In this document: positions 8,151-18,291 of the stretch, piece by piece
Numbering within the stretch: position 1 is the stretch's first letter
Layout: each line of letters begins with the position of its first letter
Assembly: GCA_017307335.1 (NCBI GenBank)
Contig: JAFKFJ010000187.1
Location: 1-43,897, forward strand
Reading direction: 5' to 3'
From: Alphaproteobacteria bacterium
GTDB taxonomy: Bacteria > Pseudomonadota > Alphaproteobacteria > Acetobacterales > Acetobacteraceae
Length of the DNA: 43,897 nucleotides
Program-made: the position numbers and the translations under genes
The notes under the pieces: generated by a model
Database searches by the model: none
What the model saw: the letters and a program-made list of their open reading frames with translations, nothing else
What the model was told of the DNA's origin: nothing

Positions 8151-11100
8151 CTACTCCGCCGGGGCTGTCGTCGTCGGCTGTGGCTTCGCCTTGCGCGCCG
8201 ACCGCCACTCCTCGAGGCGCTGCAGCATCACGAAGAAGCTCGGCACGAACAGCACCGCGAGCAGGGTGGAGGCGAGCATGCCGCTGACCACGGTGATGCC
8301 GATCGAGCGGCGCGAGTTCGCGCCCGCGCCGGTCGCGAACACGAGCGGGAGCATGCCGAGGATGAAGGCGAAGGACGTCATCAGGATCGGCCGGAAGCGC
8401 AGCCGCGCCGCCTCCACCGCCGATTCCACCAGCCCCGCGCCCCGCAGGATGCGGTGCTCCCGCGCCATCTCGACGATCAGGATCGCGTTCTTCGCCGAGA
8501 GCGCGATGAGCAGGATGAGGCCGATCTGGGTGTAGAGGTTGTTGTCCAGGCCAAGCCCCTCCAGCACCGCGACCGGTCCGAGCAGCGACAGCGGCACCGC
8601 GAGGATCACCGCCAGCGGCAGGATCCAGCTCTCATACTGGCCGGCGAGCACCAGATAGACCAGCAGCACGCCGAGCCCGAAGGTCAGATAGATCTGCCCG
8701 CCGACCTGCTTCTCCTGGTACGACATCGCCGTCCATTCGTACCCGACACCCGGCGGCAACGTGGCGCCGATCTGGTCCATCAGCCCGAGCGACTGGCCGG
8801 AGCTGAACCCGGGTGCGGGAGAGCCGATCACGCTCGAGGACGGATAGAGGTTGTAGAGGCTGATCAGCGACGGGCCGACCGAGGGGTGGATCGTCACCAG
8901 CGTGCCGAGCGGCACCATCTGCCCGTTCGGCGTCCGCACCGGCAGCAGCAGGATGTCCCGCTCACGCACACGGAAATCGCCGTCGGCCTGCACATAGACC
9001 TGGAACGTGCGGCCGAACTTGTTGATCTGCGCGATGTAGCTCGAGCCGAGATAGGTGGCGATCGTGTCGAACACCTGGCCGACCGAAATCTGAAGCTGCT
9101 CCGCCTTCACCCGGTCCACTTCCACATTGAGCTGCGGCACCGAGGCGCGGAAGGACGAAGCGACATGCTGCAGCGCGCTCTGGCCCGAGGCGTCGCCGAC
9201 GACCGTGCGGGTGAGGGCGGCAAGCTTGGGGAAGTCGCTGCTGCCGTCCCGCAGCTCGATCTGCATCGTGAAGCCGCCGGAGTTGCCGATGCCCTGGATC
9301 GCCGGCGGGATCACGACGATGTTCTGCGCCTCCTCGATCTTCTCGAGCGCGCGGTTCATCGCGAAATAGATCGAACGGAGGTCCTGCCCGTTCGCCTTGC
9401 CGCGAACCGACCAGTCCTTCAGGATCACGTACGACGCGCCGGCATTGGCGAGGGTGGCGCTGTTGTCGAGCAGCGAGATGCCGGCGATGCCGATGACCTC
9501 CTGCACGCCCGGCACCGCGCGCACCGCCGCCTGCACGCGGTTCAGCACGTCGTTCGTCCGTTGCAGCGAGGCGCCGTCGGGAAGCTGCGTCGCCACGACG
9601 AGGTAGCCCTGGTCCTCGAGCGGCAGGAAGCCGCCGGGAATGCGGGTGAGCCCGTAGAAAGCGAAGCCGATGACGATGAACGCGACCGGCACCGTGACGA
9701 TGGTGTGGCGCACGAGGCGGCCGATCAGGCCGGCGTACCAATCCTCCGCCACGTTGTAGACGGCGTTGAAGCCGCGATAGAAGAAGTTGCGTTTCTCCGG
9801 CGGCGTCGCCGGCCGCAGCCCGTGCGCACACTGCGTGGGTTTCAACGTCGCCGCATTGACCGCCGAGATCAGCGCCGTCACCGCGATCACCAGCGCGAAC
9901 TGCGAATAGAGCTGCCCGGTCAGCCCCGGCAGGAACGCGGCGGGCACGAAGACCGACATCAGCACGAGCGTGATGCCGATGACCGGGCCGAACAGCTCGC
10001 TCATCGCCTTCACCGCGGCATCGTGCGCGCTCAGGCCGCGCTCGATATGGTGCGCCGCACCCTCCACGATGACGATCGCATCGTCCACCACGATGCCGAT
10101 CGCCAGCACGATCGCGAACAGGGTGGAGAGGTTGATCGTGAAGCCGAGCGCCGCCATGCCGGCGAAGGCGCCGATGATCGTCACCGGCACCGTCGTCGCC
10201 GGCACCAGCGTCGCGCGCCAGTCCTGCAGGAAGACGAGGATCACGACCAGGATCAGGATGCCGGCCTCGACCAGCGTTTTGTACACCTCGTGGACCGACA
10301 CCTTCACGAACATCGTGGTGTCGAACGGGATGCCCCAGGCCATGCCCTGCGGAAAGCTCTTGGCCAGCTCGGCGGTGCGGGCCCGCACCTCGTTGGCGAC
10401 GTTGAGCGCGTTGGCACCGGGTGTCTGGTAGATGCCGATGCCGGCGGCCTGCTGGCCGTTCACCGCGAATTTCTGGCCGTAGGTCTGCGCGCCCAGCTCC
10501 ACGCGCCCGATGTCGCGGATGCGGGTGATGCCACCGCTCGAGTCGACCTTGACGATCACGTTCTCGAACTGCTCGGCCTGGTCGAGCCGGCCGGCGACGT
10601 TCAGCGTGAGCTGAAACGGCTGGCCCTTCGGCGCCGGCGGGGCGGCGAGCTGGCCGGCCGTCACCTGCTGGCTCTGCTGCTGCAGCGCCTGCACCACGTC
10701 CTGCGTGGTCAAGGCGCGGGCCTGCATCCGCTCCGGGTCGAGCCAGATGCGCATGGCATACTGGCCGGCGCCGAACACCGTCACCTGTCCCACACCGGGC
10801 AGCCGCGCGAGTTCCGGCTGCATGCTGATGGTCGCGTAGTTCGACAGGAACAGCGCGTCCTGCTTCGGGTTGGAGGATGTGAGAGTGATGATCTGCAGCA
10901 TCGCGGTGGACTGCTTCTGCACCACCACGCCCTGCGCCTGCACCTCCGTCGGCAGCGCGGACAGCGCCGCCGATACCTTGTTCTGCACCAGGACCTGGGC
11001 GAAGTTGAGGTCGGTGCCGATCGCAAACGTGACCGTGAGCGTGTAGCTGCCGTCGCTGGCGCTGGTGGACTGCATGTACAGCATGTTTTCCACGCCGTTC

Positions 11101-11309
11101 ACCTGCTGCTCGATCGGCAGCGCCACCGTGTTCATCACGTCCGTCGCCGAGGCGCCGGGATAGCGCGTCGTCACCTGCACCGTTGGCGGCACGACGTTGG
11201 GGTACTGCGCCACGGGCAGCGTGACCAATGCCACCAGCCCGATCAGCACCATCACGATCGCCAGCACATTGGCCAGGACCGGACGGTTGATGAAGAAGGT
11301 TGAGATCAC
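8151..11309 (-). CDS. RND efflux pump, hydrophobic/amphiphilic exporter (HAE1) family
   Basis: 1052 residues, the usual length for AcrB/MexB-type trimeric pumps. Seen: the N-terminal FFINRPVLANVLAIVM segment, GIVVDDAIVIVE with the proton-relay Asp409-Asp410 in TM4, and LSAKNAILIVEMA with the TM10 lysine. Two large periplasmic loops with internal symmetry complete the family pattern. The start is GTG at 11309, overlapping the adaptor stop as GTGA, so translation is coupled. It uses proton motive force to expel hydrophobic or amphiphilic compounds through a TolC-type channel that is not encoded here. Substrate range is unknown. Confidence 0.96.
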   Translation of the reverse strand: MISTFFINRPVLANVLAIVMVLIGLVALVTLPVAQYPNVVPPTVQVTTRYPGASATDVMNTVALPIEQQVNGVENMLYMQSTSASDGSYTLTVTFAIGTDLNFAQVLVQNKVSAALSALPTEVQAQGVVVQKQSTAMLQIITLTSSNPKQDALFLSNYATISMQPELARLPGVGQVTVFGAGQYAMRIWLDPERMQARALTTQDVVQALQQQSQQVTAGQLAAPPAPKGQPFQLTLNVAGRLDQAEQFENVIVKVDSSGGITRIRDIGRVELGAQTYGQKFAVNGQQAAGIGIYQTPGANALNVANEVRARTAELAKSFPQGMAWGIPFDTTMFVKVSVHEVYKTLVEAGILILVVILVFLQDWRATLVPATTVPVTIIGAFAGMAALGFTINLSTLFAIVLAIGIVVDDAIVIVEGAAHHIERGLSAHDAAVKAMSELFGPVIGITLVLMSVFVPAAFLPGLTGQLYSQFALVIAVTALISAVNAATLKPTQCAHGLRPATPPEKRNFFYRGFNAVYNVAEDWYAGLIGRLVRHTIVTVPVAFIVIGFAFYGLTRIPGGFLPLEDQGYLVVATQLPDGASLQRTNDVLNRVQAAVRAVPGVQEVIGIAGISLLDNSATLANAGASYVILKDWSVRGKANGQDLRSIYFAMNRALEKIEEAQNIVVIPPAIQGIGNSGGFTMQIELRDGSSDFPKLAALTRTVVGDASGQSALQHVASSFRASVPQLNVEVDRVKAEQLQISVGQVFDTIATYLGSSYIAQINKFGRTFQVYVQADGDFRVRERDILLLPVRTPNGQMVPLGTLVTIHPSVGPSLISLYNLYPSSSVIGSPAPGFSSGQSLGLMDQIGATLPPGVGYEWTAMSYQEKQVGGQIYLTFGLGVLLVYLVLAGQYESWILPLAVILAVPLSLLGPVAVLEGLGLDNNLYTQIGLILLIALSAKNAILIVEMAREHRILRGAGLVESAVEAARLRFRPILMTSFAFILGMLPLVFATGAGANSRRSIGITVVSGMLASTLLAVLFVPSFFVMLQRLEEWRSARKAKPQPTTTAPAE

Positions 11310-12475
11310 GACGCGCGGCTCACCGTGCGCACCTGCGGCACGACTTTCTGGCCCGGAACCGCACGCTGCAGCCCCTCGATCACCACACGGTCGTCAGGCT
11401 TGAGGCCGGAGACCACCTCGCGCAGCGATCCAACGGTTTCGCCGACCACGACGTGCCGCAGCCCGACCACGTTATCGGCATTCACGACCAGCAGGGTCCG
11501 GCCGAGCTGGTCGGCCCCCATCGCAGTGTCGGGCACCAGCAGCGCCTCCACCCCGCTCTCGATCGGGATGCGTGCGCGGGCGAACATGCCGGGCAGCAGC
11601 GCGCGGTCGTCATTGGTGAACACGCCGCGCACCGTGATGGTGCCGGTCGAGGGATCGAGGCCCGGTGCGACGTAGTCGAGAATGCCGCGATGGGGGAACC
11701 CGGTCTCGTTCTGCAGTCCCACTTCCACCGGCACCTTGGCGTTCAGCAGGTCGGCGCGGGTGACGATGCCCTGCTTGCGCAGCAGGCCGCGCACGCGCAG
11801 CACGTCCTGCTCGCTCAGCGTGAACGTCACCCAGATCGGGTCGAGCTGGACGATGGTGGCGAGCTTGGTCGGCGTGGTGCCGCCGACCAGTTCGCCCACC
11901 GACTGCAGATGCGCCGAGACCACGCCGTCGAACGGCGCGGTCACGCGCGTGTAGGAATACTGGATCGCGGCGATCGCCACGCTCGCCTGCGCCCCCGCCA
12001 GCGCCGCCTGCGCCGTGTCGCGCCGGGTCAGCGCATCCTCCACCCGCGCCTGCGAGGCGAAGTCCTTCGCCCCCAGCGCCGACTGGCGCGCATATTCCGA
12101 GGCGGCGTTCTTGAGCTGCGCGGTGTCGCTGTCCACGGTCGCCTGCGCCTGCTGCAGCTGGCTCAGATACGGCAGCGGCTCGATGATGAAGAGGTCGGTG
12201 CCCTTCTTCACGAACTGACCGTCCTGGTACTTGATGTCCTGCAGGAAGCCTGCGACGCGCGCGACCAGGTCGACCTGGTTCACTGCCGAGGCGTTGCCGG
12301 TGCCGAACACGTAGCGGTCGATCTTTTCCTTCAGCGGCGCGGCCACGCCCACCTGCGGCGGCGGCGGCGGGACGAAGCGGTTCTCGTCCTTGCAGGCGGC
12401 GAGCGGCGCCGCAAGGAGCAGCATCGCAAGTGCGCCGCGCACCGCGCGGCATCGCTTGTGGCCCGGCATCCGCAT
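11306..12475 (-). CDS. RND periplasmic adaptor (AcrA/MexA-type), lipoprotein
   Basis: 389 residues from ATG 12475 (a second ATG lies at 12469). A short signal with lipobox LAAC (residues 25-28) predicts acylation at Cys28, then a Pro-rich linker (VPPPPPQVG). The domains run in the usual order: barrel/lipoyl start (GTGNASAVNQVDLVARV), coiled-coil hairpin (about 105-170), lipoyl end (YTRVTAPFDGVVSAHL), beta-barrel and membrane-proximal domains. It precedes and overlaps the pump gene by 4 nt. The 101-nt gap upstream, to cinA, contains GC-rich self-complementary sequence but no convincing terminator, so it is unclear whether the pair has its own promoter. Confidence 0.93.
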   Translation of the reverse strand: MRMPGHKRCRAVRGALAMLLLAAPLAACKDENRFVPPPPPQVGVAAPLKEKIDRYVFGTGNASAVNQVDLVARVAGFLQDIKYQDGQFVKKGTDLFIIEPLPYLSQLQQAQATVDSDTAQLKNAASEYARQSALGAKDFASQARVEDALTRRDTAQAALAGAQASVAIAAIQYSYTRVTAPFDGVVSAHLQSVGELVGGTTPTKLATIVQLDPIWVTFTLSEQDVLRVRGLLRKQGIVTRADLLNAKVPVEVGLQNETGFPHRGILDYVAPGLDPSTGTITVRGVFTNDDRALLPGMFARARIPIESGVEALLVPDTAMGADQLGRTLLVVNADNVVGLRHVVVGETVGSLREVVSGLKPDDRVVIEGLQRAVPGQKVVPQVRTVSRAS

Positions 12476-12576
12476 CGTCCCCCATCCCTCGGCCGCGGCG
12501 GGTGCCCGCCAGCGGCGGGTTGTAGCGCGCCCGGATCGCAGCGTGCGAGCAGTGCATCCCGCTCGCGATCTCGTGA

Positions 12577-13062
12577 TCATATCATTTCGCGCAGGAGTGC
12601 CAGCGCGCGCAAGGCCGCCGCGTGACGCACGGCAGCCCGGTCGCCGGGAAAGACGTGGCGCTCGGCCCGCACCGCCGCGCCCCGGCGGGCGGCGCCGAAC
12701 CAGACCAGTCCCACCGGCTTCGCGGCACTGCCGCCACCGGGCCCCGCGATGCCGGTGACGGCAACCGCCAGATCGGCCGCCGCATGCGCAAGCGCGCCCG
12801 CCGCCATGGCGCGCGCCACCGATTCGCTGACGGCACCGTGCGCCGCGATCAGCGCCGCATCGACGCCGAGCATCGCGTGCTTGGCGGCATTCGAATAGGT
12901 GACGAAACCGCGTTCGAACACGTCGGAACTGCCGGCGATCTCGGTCAGCGCCGCGGCCACAAGGCCGCCGGTGCAGCTCTCGGCGGTCGCGACCCGCAGG
13001 CCAGCGGCGCGGCAGGCAACAAGCACCGCGTCGGCGGCGGCAAGCGTCGCCGTGTCGGTCAT
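12577..13062 (-). CDS. pncC: CinA C-terminal-type nicotinamide-nucleotide amidohydrolase (PncC)
   Basis: 161 residues, corresponding to the stand-alone C-terminal domain of CinA. It hydrolyses nicotinamide mononucleotide to nicotinate mononucleotide in pyridine nucleotide salvage. Seen: the [15 protein letters not shown] signature (Ser29-Cys30-TGG), [13 protein letters not shown], and [18 protein letters not shown], all diagnostic. The N-terminal CinA domain is absent, as is usual for this shorter type. Its ATG overlaps the stop of the upstream DUF2252 gene as ATGA, so it is translationally coupled to it. The function is well supported; its link to the neighbours is not obvious. Confidence 0.93.
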   Translation of the reverse strand: MTDTATLAAADAVLVACRAAGLRVATAESCTGGLVAAALTEIAGSSDVFERGFVTYSNAAKHAMLGVDAALIAAHGAVSESVARAMAAGALAHAAADLAVAVTGIAGPGGGSAAKPVGLVWFGAARRGAAVRAERHVFPGDRAAVRHAAALRALALLREMI

Positions 13063-14402
13063 GCGGCAGCCTCGATCCGCCCCACCTCGATCGCGGCGCA
13101 GAATGCCGCGTGATCCGCCTCGGTGAGCCGGGCATAGGCGAGGGCAAACTCGGCGATCGCGTCCTCGAAGCCCGTCCCGTTGCCGAGATAGCCGGCGATC
13201 GCAGCCGCGTCGCCGGCGCGCGCATGCGCCCGCGCCAGCGTCCGTCCGCACAACGGCGCGTAGAACGCCAGCGCGGCGTCCTCGATCTGGGCGCCGATGG
13301 CGGCGAGGCGCGAGTCCTTCAGCGCCCGCACATAGAAATGCCGCCCCTCCGGCCCGCCCTGTGTCCAGTTCAGCAGGATGTCGGTCGCCGCCTGCATGAT
13401 GCGCTGGCCGACCACCACGCGCTGGCCGTGGTGGGCATAGGCGCTCGCGCCGGCATAGGGGGCGAGCACCGAGCCCTGCGCCTCCTTGAGCTGCAGCAGC
13501 AGCGGCTCGCCGTCGGCAGTCGCGAACAGGCCGATCGCGCAGAACGTGCCCACGCTGCCCACGCCCACCGCCTTGAACGCGATGTCGCGCAGCCGGTAGC
13601 GCGCGAGCAGCGCCCGCCGCTCCTCCGGCAGCCCGTCGAGATAGGCGGCATAGGCCGCATGCGCGGTCGCCTCCTCCGGGCCGAGGCGATAGATCGCGGG
13701 CGGATGCTCGGGCAGCCGCAGCCCGTCCTTGGCGACGAGGTTGGCATAGGCGCTGCGGCTCGCCGCCAGCGCGGCGCGCAGCCGCCGCTGCTCCAGCAGC
13801 CGCAGGCGCTTGCGGTCGATGGCCGCCACGGCGCCCGCGAGGTCGATGCGGTCGCGCCACCCGTCGAGCAGCGGCATCGCCGCCAGCGCCAGCATGTGGT
13901 GCCGATAGGCTTCCGCCGCCTGCCGGGCGAACGCCGTCGCGGCCCGCTCGCGCTCGCCACGCGCCCGCGCCGCCACCGCCACGCTCGCGGCCAGCCGCTT
14001 CACGTCCCACTCGAACGGCGCCGGCAGCGTCTCGTCGAAATCGTTGATGTCGAACAGCGGCGTCCCCTCGGGCGAAGCGTAGGTCCCGAAGTTGAGCAAA
14101 TGACAATCGCCGCAGGCCTGGGCGACGAGGCCGGTGTTCGGCCCCGCGGCCAGATCGGCCGCCATCAGGGCGGCGCTGCCGCGCAGGAAGGCGAACGGGT
14201 CGCGGCGCATGCGCGCGTAGCGCAGCGGCAGGAGGGCGGGAATCCGCGCGGTGTCGGCCGCCTGCAGCAAGGCCACCGGATCGCGCGCGCGCCCTGCCAG
14301 GGTGGCGAGGGCGCGGCGCGGCAGGCACCGACGCGCGGCGCGCCCCGCCTCGCGGCGCGCAGCACGCGGCATCAGGTTCGGCAACGGCGCGGCGTCCGGC
14401 AT
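13059..14402 (-). CDS. DUF2252 family protein
   Basis: 447 residues from ATG 14402, 28 nt after the pgpA stop; a longer in-frame extension would overlap pgpA and is Cys/Arg-rich, unlike the family. DUF2252 motifs are clear: [10 protein letters not shown] (residues ~97-106), [21 protein letters not shown] (about 117-137) and a C-terminal [13 protein letters not shown] region. The His/Asn and Asp-x-Asn-Asp pattern is reminiscent of kinase-like phosphotransferase folds, but no biochemical function is established that I can name. There is no signal peptide or membrane span. It sits in a minus-strand run with pgpA (phospholipid synthesis) and cinA, overlapping cinA by 4 nt. Confidence 0.88.
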   Translation of the reverse strand: MPDAAPLPNLMPRAARREAGRAARRCLPRRALATLAGRARDPVALLQAADTARIPALLPLRYARMRRDPFAFLRGSAALMAADLAAGPNTGLVAQACGDCHLLNFGTYASPEGTPLFDINDFDETLPAPFEWDVKRLAASVAVAARARGERERAATAFARQAAEAYRHHMLALAAMPLLDGWRDRIDLAGAVAAIDRKRLRLLEQRRLRAALAASRSAYANLVAKDGLRLPEHPPAIYRLGPEEATAHAAYAAYLDGLPEERRALLARYRLRDIAFKAVGVGSVGTFCAIGLFATADGEPLLLQLKEAQGSVLAPYAGASAYAHHGQRVVVGQRIMQAATDILLNWTQGGPEGRHFYVRALKDSRLAAIGAQIEDAALAFYAPLCGRTLARAHARAGDAAAIAGYLGNGTGFEDAIAEFALAYARLTEADHAAFCAAIEVGRIEAAA

Positions 14403-14430
14403 GGGTCGATCCTGCACGCGCCGGTCCGGC

Positions 14431-14892
14431 TCAGTCCAGAACGCCCGGCCACGCGCGGCGCAGCAGATACAGCAGCAACGCCGCCAGGACGCCCGCGACC
14501 ACATCATCGGCCATCACCGCCACCGGCCCGCTGCGCCGGTCCGCCCAGCCCACCGGCCCCGGCTTGACGATGTCGAACAGGCGAAAGAGCAGGAACCCGG
14601 CGAGAAGCCCGAGCGGGGCGGGATCGCGAAGATAGAGCAGCGCGATCCACTGGCCGGCGATCTCGTCGATCACGATCCAGGACGGATCGCCCGCGGCGCC
14701 GACCCGCGCGATCGCCCAGATGCCCACGCTCACGGCCACCACCGCCGCCAGCGCCAGCACCCAAGGCGAGATGGCCAGCAGGGCCGCGCCGAGCAGTGTC
14801 GCCGCGACCGAGGCGGCGGTTCCGGGTGCGCCCGGCACGGCGCCGCATCCGAACCCGCCCGCGACCGCCCGCGCGAGCTTCAGCGCAGCCAT
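14431..14892 (-). CDS. pgpA: Phosphatidylglycerophosphatase A
   Basis: 153 residues with four hydrophobic helices. It removes the terminal phosphate of phosphatidylglycerol phosphate in the inner membrane, giving phosphatidylglycerol. Seen: [17 protein letters not shown] near the N-terminus, [14 protein letters not shown] (Asp76-Glu77 of the conserved acidic motif) and [16 protein letters not shown] (about 104-119), all PgpA hallmarks. The chosen ATG (14892) lies within the last 13 nt of the transglycosylase gene, so translation is coupled. Length fits the family. Confidence 0.93.
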   Translation of the reverse strand: MAALKLARAVAGGFGCGAVPGAPGTAASVAATLLGAALLAISPWVLALAAVVAVSVGIWAIARVGAAGDPSWIVIDEIAGQWIALLYLRDPAPLGLLAGFLLFRLFDIVKPGPVGWADRRSGPVAVMADDVVAGVLAALLLYLLRRAWPGVLD

Positions 14893-16814
14893 TGCGCCAG
14901 CGGGTGCGGCTTCACCTCGCCGCTGCGGGCGCGATAGATCACCTCGTTCTCGATCACCCGCTGCACGTAGTTGCGGGTCTCGCCGTACGGGATCAGCTCG
15001 ATCCAGTCGATCATCGCCACGCCGTTCTGTCGCGGATCGCCGTAGGTGGCGAGCCATTCCTGCACCCGCGACGGTCCCGCGTTGTAGGCGGCGACCGCGA
15101 GCGGGGTGCAGCCGTCGAACTGGTCGAGCATCGCGCGCAGATAGGCGGTGCCCAGCTTCACGTTCTGCTCCGGATCGCCGATCAGGTTGGCGCGCCGGGT
15201 GCCGAGGCCGATCTGCCGCGCGACCAGGCTGGCGGTGCCGGGCATGAGCTGCATCAGCCCCTCGGCGCCGGCGGGCGAGACCGTGGTGGTGTCGAAGCTG
15301 CTCTCCTGGCGGATGACGCCGAGCACGAGGGCCGGCTCCACGCCGCCGCCCGGCGGCAGCCTGACCGGGTCGGGCCAGCCGGCGTCGATCAGCACCACGC
15401 CCTCGACCCCCGCCCGGCGCGCGATCGCGACCGCCGTCTGTGGCATCCCGAACCCGGCCGCGAGCCGGGCGGCCAGCGAGCGGTCCACCGGATCGGGCAC
15501 GATGTTCACGAGGCGCAGCAGGAACGCCTCGGCGCGGTCCTGCTCGCCCCAGGCGATCAGATAGGCGCTGGCGCGTGCCAGCTCGCGCGCGGCGAAGGCC
15601 AGTGCCTGCCCGGAATCCCAGGCGGGGTCGCGCCGCTCGGTGATGCGCCGCGCCAGCCCGGCCGGCCCCTCGCCGAGCGCCAGGATCGCAAGCTGACCGT
15701 AGAACGTCTCCGGCCAGGCGGCGGCGGCCTGGTATTCGCGCCGGGCCGTGGCCGGGTCCGCGGCGGCCTGCGCCGCCCAGAAATGCGCCCGCCCCTGCGT
15801 GATCGCCGCCCGCGACATTGCCGCCAGCCGCGCGAAATGCGGCGCCGCGCGGGCGCGGTCGTTCAGCCGGCGCAGCGCGATGAAGCCGGCCAGAAACTCG
15901 GCGTCGGCCACCTGCTCCGCCGCTGTCTGCGCATGGCCGGCGGCGAGCGCGTAGGCGCCCTCCGGGTCATTGTCGCGCAGCCGGTGACGGGCGAGCAGGT
16001 TGCGCTCGGCCCAGAACGCCGCCCGGTGCTCGGCCGGCGCCGCCCGCTCGGCGGCGGTGCCGAGGTCGAGCCAGAGTTTCTCCGCCTCCTCGTCGCGTTC
16101 GGCGCGGCGCAGGTAGCGCGCTTCCTCCAGCACCATCGCCGGTGCGGCCCGCGCGGCCGCCGGCAGTGCGGCGACCATGGCGAGCGCCTGCGGATCGTCG
16201 CGGCGCAATGCGAGCCGCGCCTCGGCCGCCGGCCGGTCCTCCGGGTCGAGCCGCGGGATCTGGCGCGCGGCGGCGGCAGTGTCGGTCCAGGCGAGGCGGT
16301 CGAACCGGGCGCGCTGCTCGGCCGGCCCGATCACGCTGCCCCAGCGTGCCAGGAACGCCGGGGCGGTCCCGTCGCCGGGCAGCAGCACCCAGGCCCGCCG
16401 CGCCGCCGCCGTCGCCTCGTCCGCCCTGCCCATCGCCGCATCGGCCTGCGCGCAGCGTTCCCAGCCGGCGGCGGAACGCGCGGCGCCCTGGGCGCAGGCC
16501 GCAGCCGCCGCGGTATCGTCGGGCTCGGTGACCAGCGCCTCGTCGCGGCGCCGCGCGAGCGTGCCGGCCATCGGCCAGTCCGGGCTCTCCGCCATGAACC
16601 GGCCGATCTCGGCGGCGCTCGCGGCCCCCGGCGTCAGCAGGCGGTAGAAGGTGACGAGCTTCCCCGCGACCGGGTCCGGCTCGGCGGCGGCCAGTGCCGC
16701 AGCTTCGTCCCAGCGGTCGGCGCGCACCGCGGCCATCACGTCGCCGGCCCGCGCCGGGGCGGCGGTGAACAGGACCAGCAGGGCGCCGAGCGCCCGAATC
16801 GTTGCGCGCACCAT
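14880..16814 (-). CDS. slt: Soluble lytic murein transglycosylase (Slt70-like)
   Basis: 644 residues. A signal peptide (1-23, cleavage after ARA) sends it to the periplasm. An alpha-superhelical region of Ala-rich repeats (about 25-480) precedes the C-terminal goose-type lysozyme-like domain. Catalytic Glu504 lies in VIRQESSFD, followed by [21 protein letters not shown] and AAYNAGP, the diagnostic SLT motifs. It cleaves peptidoglycan between MurNAc and GlcNAc to give 1,6-anhydro products. It is the first gene of the minus-strand run and is divergent from dapA across 102 nt that must hold both promoters. Closeness to dapA (DAP/lysine branch feeding peptidoglycan) is common in alphaproteobacteria. 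Confidence 0.95.
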   Translation of the reverse strand: MVRATIRALGALLVLFTAAPARAGDVMAAVRADRWDEAAALAAAEPDPVAGKLVTFYRLLTPGAASAAEIGRFMAESPDWPMAGTLARRRDEALVTEPDDTAAAAACAQGAARSAAGWERCAQADAAMGRADEATAAARRAWVLLPGDGTAPAFLARWGSVIGPAEQRARFDRLAWTDTAAAARQIPRLDPEDRPAAEARLALRRDDPQALAMVAALPAAARAAPAMVLEEARYLRRAERDEEAEKLWLDLGTAAERAAPAEHRAAFWAERNLLARHRLRDNDPEGAYALAAGHAQTAAEQVADAEFLAGFIALRRLNDRARAAPHFARLAAMSRAAITQGRAHFWAAQAAADPATARREYQAAAAWPETFYGQLAILALGEGPAGLARRITERRDPAWDSGQALAFAARELARASAYLIAWGEQDRAEAFLLRLVNIVPDPVDRSLAARLAAGFGMPQTAVAIARRAGVEGVVLIDAGWPDPVRLPPGGGVEPALVLGVIRQESSFDTTTVSPAGAEGLMQLMPGTASLVARQIGLGTRRANLIGDPEQNVKLGTAYLRAMLDQFDGCTPLAVAAYNAGPSRVQEWLATYGDPRQNGVAMIDWIELIPYGETRNYVQRVIENEVIYRARSGEVKPHPLAQWLR

Positions 16815-16916
16815 GCCGCCTTTTATCCGCTCGCCGCCTTGCGATGCATCCCCCGCGCGCCTAGCCTCCCGCGCTCACGCGCAGGCCCCCGCATGCGCCA
16901 ACCCCCGAGGTGTGCG

Positions 16917-17795
16917 ATGTTCAAAGGCTCCCTCGTCGCCCTGATCACCCCCATGCGCCCGGACGGGACGATGGACGAGGCGGCGCTTGCCCGGTTCGTC
17001 GACTGGCAGATCAGCGAAGGGACCCACGGCGTCGTGCCGGTTGGCACCACCGGGGAATCCCCCACGCTGTCGCACGACGAGCACAAGCGGGTGGTGGAGA
17101 TCACCGTGGAGGTCGCGCGCGGGCGGGTGCCGGTGATCGCGGGCGCCGGCTCGAACTCCACCGCCGAGGCGATCGACCTCACCCGCCACGCCACGCGCGC
17201 CGGCGCCGATGCCGTGCTGATCGTCACCCCCTACTACAACAAGCCCACGCAGGAGGGTCTGTTCCTGCATTTCTCGGCCATCGCCGACGCCTCCGACATC
17301 CCGATCATCATCTACAACATTCCCGGCCGCAGCGTGATCGATATGAGCGTGGAGACGATGGCGCGGCTGGCGCGGCACAAGAACATCGTCGGCGTGAAGG
17401 ACGCCACCGCCAACCTCGCCCGGCCGCTGCACACCACGCGCGCCTGCGGCGGGGATTTCTGCCAGCTCTCCGGCGAGGACCACACCGCCGTCGCCTTCCT
17501 CGCCGCCGGCGGGGACGGCTGCATCAGCGTCACCGGCAACGTCGCCCCGCGGCTGTGCAGCGCCATGCACACCGCCTGGCAGGAAGGCCGCGTCGCCGAG
17601 GCGATGCGCATCCAGTCCCGGCTGGTGCCGCTGCACGACGCGATGTTCGCCGAAACCTCGCCCGGTCCCGTGAAATACGCCGCCTCCCTCCTGGGCCACA
17701 CCAGCGAGCATTGCCGCCTGCCGCTGGCGCCCTGCGCCGAGGCGACGAAGGCGCGGGTGCGGGCCGCGATGGGCGAGGCGGGCCTGCTCAACTGA
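16917..17795 (+). CDS. dapA: 4-hydroxy-tetrahydrodipicolinate synthase
   Basis: 292 residues. It condenses pyruvate with aspartate semialdehyde, the first committed step to diaminopimelate and lysine. Seen: GTTGESPTL with Thr44-Thr45, [17 protein letters not shown] with Tyr133, and GVKDAT with Schiff-base Lys161. Length is typical. ATG 16917 is preceded by CCGAGG about 6 nt away; longer in-frame upstream sequence is coincidental and lies over slt. smpB follows after 7 nt, so the two form an operon. Confidence 0.97.
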   Translation: MFKGSLVALITPMRPDGTMDEAALARFVDWQISEGTHGVVPVGTTGESPTLSHDEHKRVVEITVEVARGRVPVIAGAGSNSTAEAIDLTRHATRAGADAVLIVTPYYNKPTQEGLFLHFSAIADASDIPIIIYNIPGRSVIDMSVETMARLARHKNIVGVKDATANLARPLHTTRACGGDFCQLSGEDHTAVAFLAAGGDGCISVTGNVAPRLCSAMHTAWQEGRVAEAMRIQSRLVPLHDAMFAETSPGPVKYAASLLGHTSEHCRLPLAPCAEATKARVRAAMGEAGLLN

Positions 17796-17802
17796 GTCCA
17801 CG

Positions 17803-18285
17803 ATGGCCGAGCGCCGCAAGTCGAGCCTGATCGCGCACGGGGTCGTGGCGCAGAATCGCAAGGCACGGTTCGACTACACCGTGAAGGAGACCGTCGAGGC
17901 CGGGCTGGTCCTGAAGGGGCCGGAGGTGAAGAGCCTGCGCCACGGCCGCGCGCAGATCGCCGAGGCGTGGGCTGGCGAGCGCGACGGCGAGATGTTCCTG
18001 TTCAACGCCTACATCCCCGAATACCAGGGCGGCGTGCTGGCGCGGTTCGAGCCGCGGGCGCCGCGCAAGCTGCTGCTCAGCCGCAAGCAGATCAACCGCC
18101 TGCTGGGCGCGGTCGCGCGGCAGGGGCAGACGCTGGTGCCGCTCGATATCCACTTCAACGAGCGCGGCCGGGCGAAGGTGCTGCTCGGCCTCGCCGAGGG
18201 CCGCAACAAGGCCGACAAGCGCCACGCCATCGCGGCGCGCGACTGGCAGCGCGACAAGGCGCGGCTGATGCGGGAGAAGGGATAA
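17803..18285 (+). CDS. smpB: SsrA-binding protein
   Basis: 160 residues. It binds tmRNA and delivers it to stalled ribosomes for trans-translation. Seen: the N-terminal VVAQNRKARFDYTV, LVLKGPEVKSLRHGRAQIAEAW, FNAYIPEY and the ARFEPRAPRKLLLSRKQI segments of the OB-fold. The basic C-terminal tail (ARDWQRDKARLMREKG) inserts in the decoding centre. Length and motifs are normal. It lies 7 nt behind dapA and 6 nt ahead of a molybdoenzyme gene. Confidence 0.97.
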   Translation: MAERRKSSLIAHGVVAQNRKARFDYTVKETVEAGLVLKGPEVKSLRHGRAQIAEAWAGERDGEMFLFNAYIPEYQGGVLARFEPRAPRKLLLSRKQINRLLGAVARQGQTLVPLDIHFNERGRAKVLLGLAEGRNKADKRHAIAARDWQRDKARLMREKG

Positions 18286-18291
18286 GGGCAC

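Noticed and set aside
8454-11303. 949-codon open frame antisense to the RND pump
   Set aside because: Composition of a shadow frame (Asp/Arg/His-rich) mirroring the pump codons; no domain recognisable.
12497-12520. GC-rich self-complementary sequence (GGCGGG/CCCGCC) between cinA and the RND adaptor as a terminator
   Set aside because: Loop of 2-3 nt, no T-run on either strand, and such pairs occur by chance in this composition.
14796-17795. Very long plus-strand frame ending as DapA, suggesting a large fusion
   Set aside because: The first 700 codons are a shadow of slt. DapA starts at ATG 16917 with its own ribosome binding site.
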